This document shows, piece by piece, positions 27,392 through 27,756 of a DNA stretch of 27,756 nucleotides (the stretch's first letter is position 1; every line of letters begins with the position of its first letter). Below the pieces are notes generated by a model, which did not search any database, was not told where the DNA came from, and saw only the letters and a list, made by a program, of their open reading frames with translations. The stretch is from Pseudomonadota bacterium (lineage in GTDB: Bacteria > Pseudomonadota > Gammaproteobacteria > Xanthomonadales > Xanthomonadaceae): NCBI GenBank assembly GCA_023388355.1, contig JAEWGI010000031.1, forward strand, positions 1 to 27,756, in the 5' to 3' direction. The position numbers were made by a program, and so were the translations under genes.

Positions 27392-27636
27392 CTCCCTGAG
27401 GCGAAAAGCCAACGGGTACGGAGTCAAGGCGCTGAGGCCGGTCTCCACGATCTTTGACAGTGTGCGCAGGTGACTTGTGCGGGCGTCTGGCCGGTGGATA
27501 ACTGTCCATCTTGCAGACGTTCGTAACAGAGCAACAAGTCAATTCAAATGCAGCAATGCAAGCGAGTAATTTGGAGCTCGGGACGACGACTGCACTCAAG
27601 CTATTAGGCGAGACCTTCGGGTCGGACCGAAAAATT
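27392..27636 (+). other. rRNA precursor leader (no protein gene)
   Basis: About 245 bases between the expected P2 start point and 16S rRNA hold no plausible protein gene. A hairpin CGTCTG/CAGACG encloses 27484-27519, and a perfect GACC-TTCG-GGTC stem-loop (27612-27623) with a stable UUCG tetraloop lies just before the 16S 5' end. The latter may guide processing; the pairing partner downstream of 16S is outside the window. Confidence 0.6.
27449..27459 (+). promoter_or_regulatory. boxA-like antitermination site in the rRNA leader
   Basis: GATCTTTGACA in the leader resembles the boxA core (GCTCTTTRA) bound by NusB-NusE to prevent early termination in rRNA operons. It lies about 65 bp after P2 and 180 bp before 16S, a usual placement. 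The match is partial. Confidence 0.45.

Positions 27637-27756
<120 letters not shown>

Noticed and set aside
27454..27485. TTGACA in the rRNA leader as a third promoter
   Set aside because: No -10-like hexamer lies 15-19 bp downstream (GTGCGG at that distance); the sequence is better explained as part of a boxA-like site.

Overview
The window comes from a high-GC gammaproteobacterium of the Xanthomonadaceae, most likely near Lysobacter or Luteimonas. This rests on the first 120 bases of a 16S rRNA gene at the right edge, on a KARI lacking the usual N-terminal extension, on a PPi-type phosphofructokinase, and on an ilvC-ilvG-ilvM-led branched-chain amino acid operon. No lookup was possible, so the genus is an inference. 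Gene density is very high and no phage, insertion sequence, CRISPR array or transfer module is visible.

Left third (1-11117), branched-chain amino acids: a minus-strand operon runs ilvL-ilvC-ilvG-ilvM-ilvE-ilvA-leuA-leuB, followed by gdhA, which is cut by the window edge. Most junctions are overlapping or touching stop/start codons. The operon begins with a complete transcription attenuator: promoter, a 36-residue leader peptide with a Val-Leu-Val-Leu-Val-Leu-Ile run, an antiterminator pairing and an intrinsic terminator. The predicted transcript starts within a few bases of the leader ATG, so the leader peptide appears to be leaderless. ilvD is transcribed divergently. The window thus encodes the Ile/Val pathway plus LeuA and LeuB; leuC and leuD are absent from it.

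Middle (11118-22572), housekeeping genes in small units: PPi-phosphofructokinase and adk (divergent), a DUF411 lipoprotein and mpl (divergent), a LON-domain protein, a DedA-PAP2-LssY membrane fusion protein whose phosphatase motifs are degenerate, a small RIO-like kinase, an HSDL2-like short-chain dehydrogenase, a Cys/Met-metabolism PLP enzyme, glyoxalase I, and an argD-type aminotransferase. The mpl gene carries an in-frame heptamer repeat.

Right third (22573-27756): a minus-strand thiE-hemL-voltage-gated K+ channel unit (the channel has a C-terminal zinc ribbon), rubredoxin, a SirB1-type transglutaminase-like/TPR protein, and a DUF192 lipoprotein. About 555 bases without protein genes then carry two tandem rRNA promoters and the rRNA leader before the 5' end of 16S rRNA.

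Most of the window is ordinary core genome. The best candidates for a second look are the leaderless ilv attenuator, the isoleucine-insensitive-looking IlvA, the degenerate PAP2 domain, and the K+ channel translationally linked to hemL.
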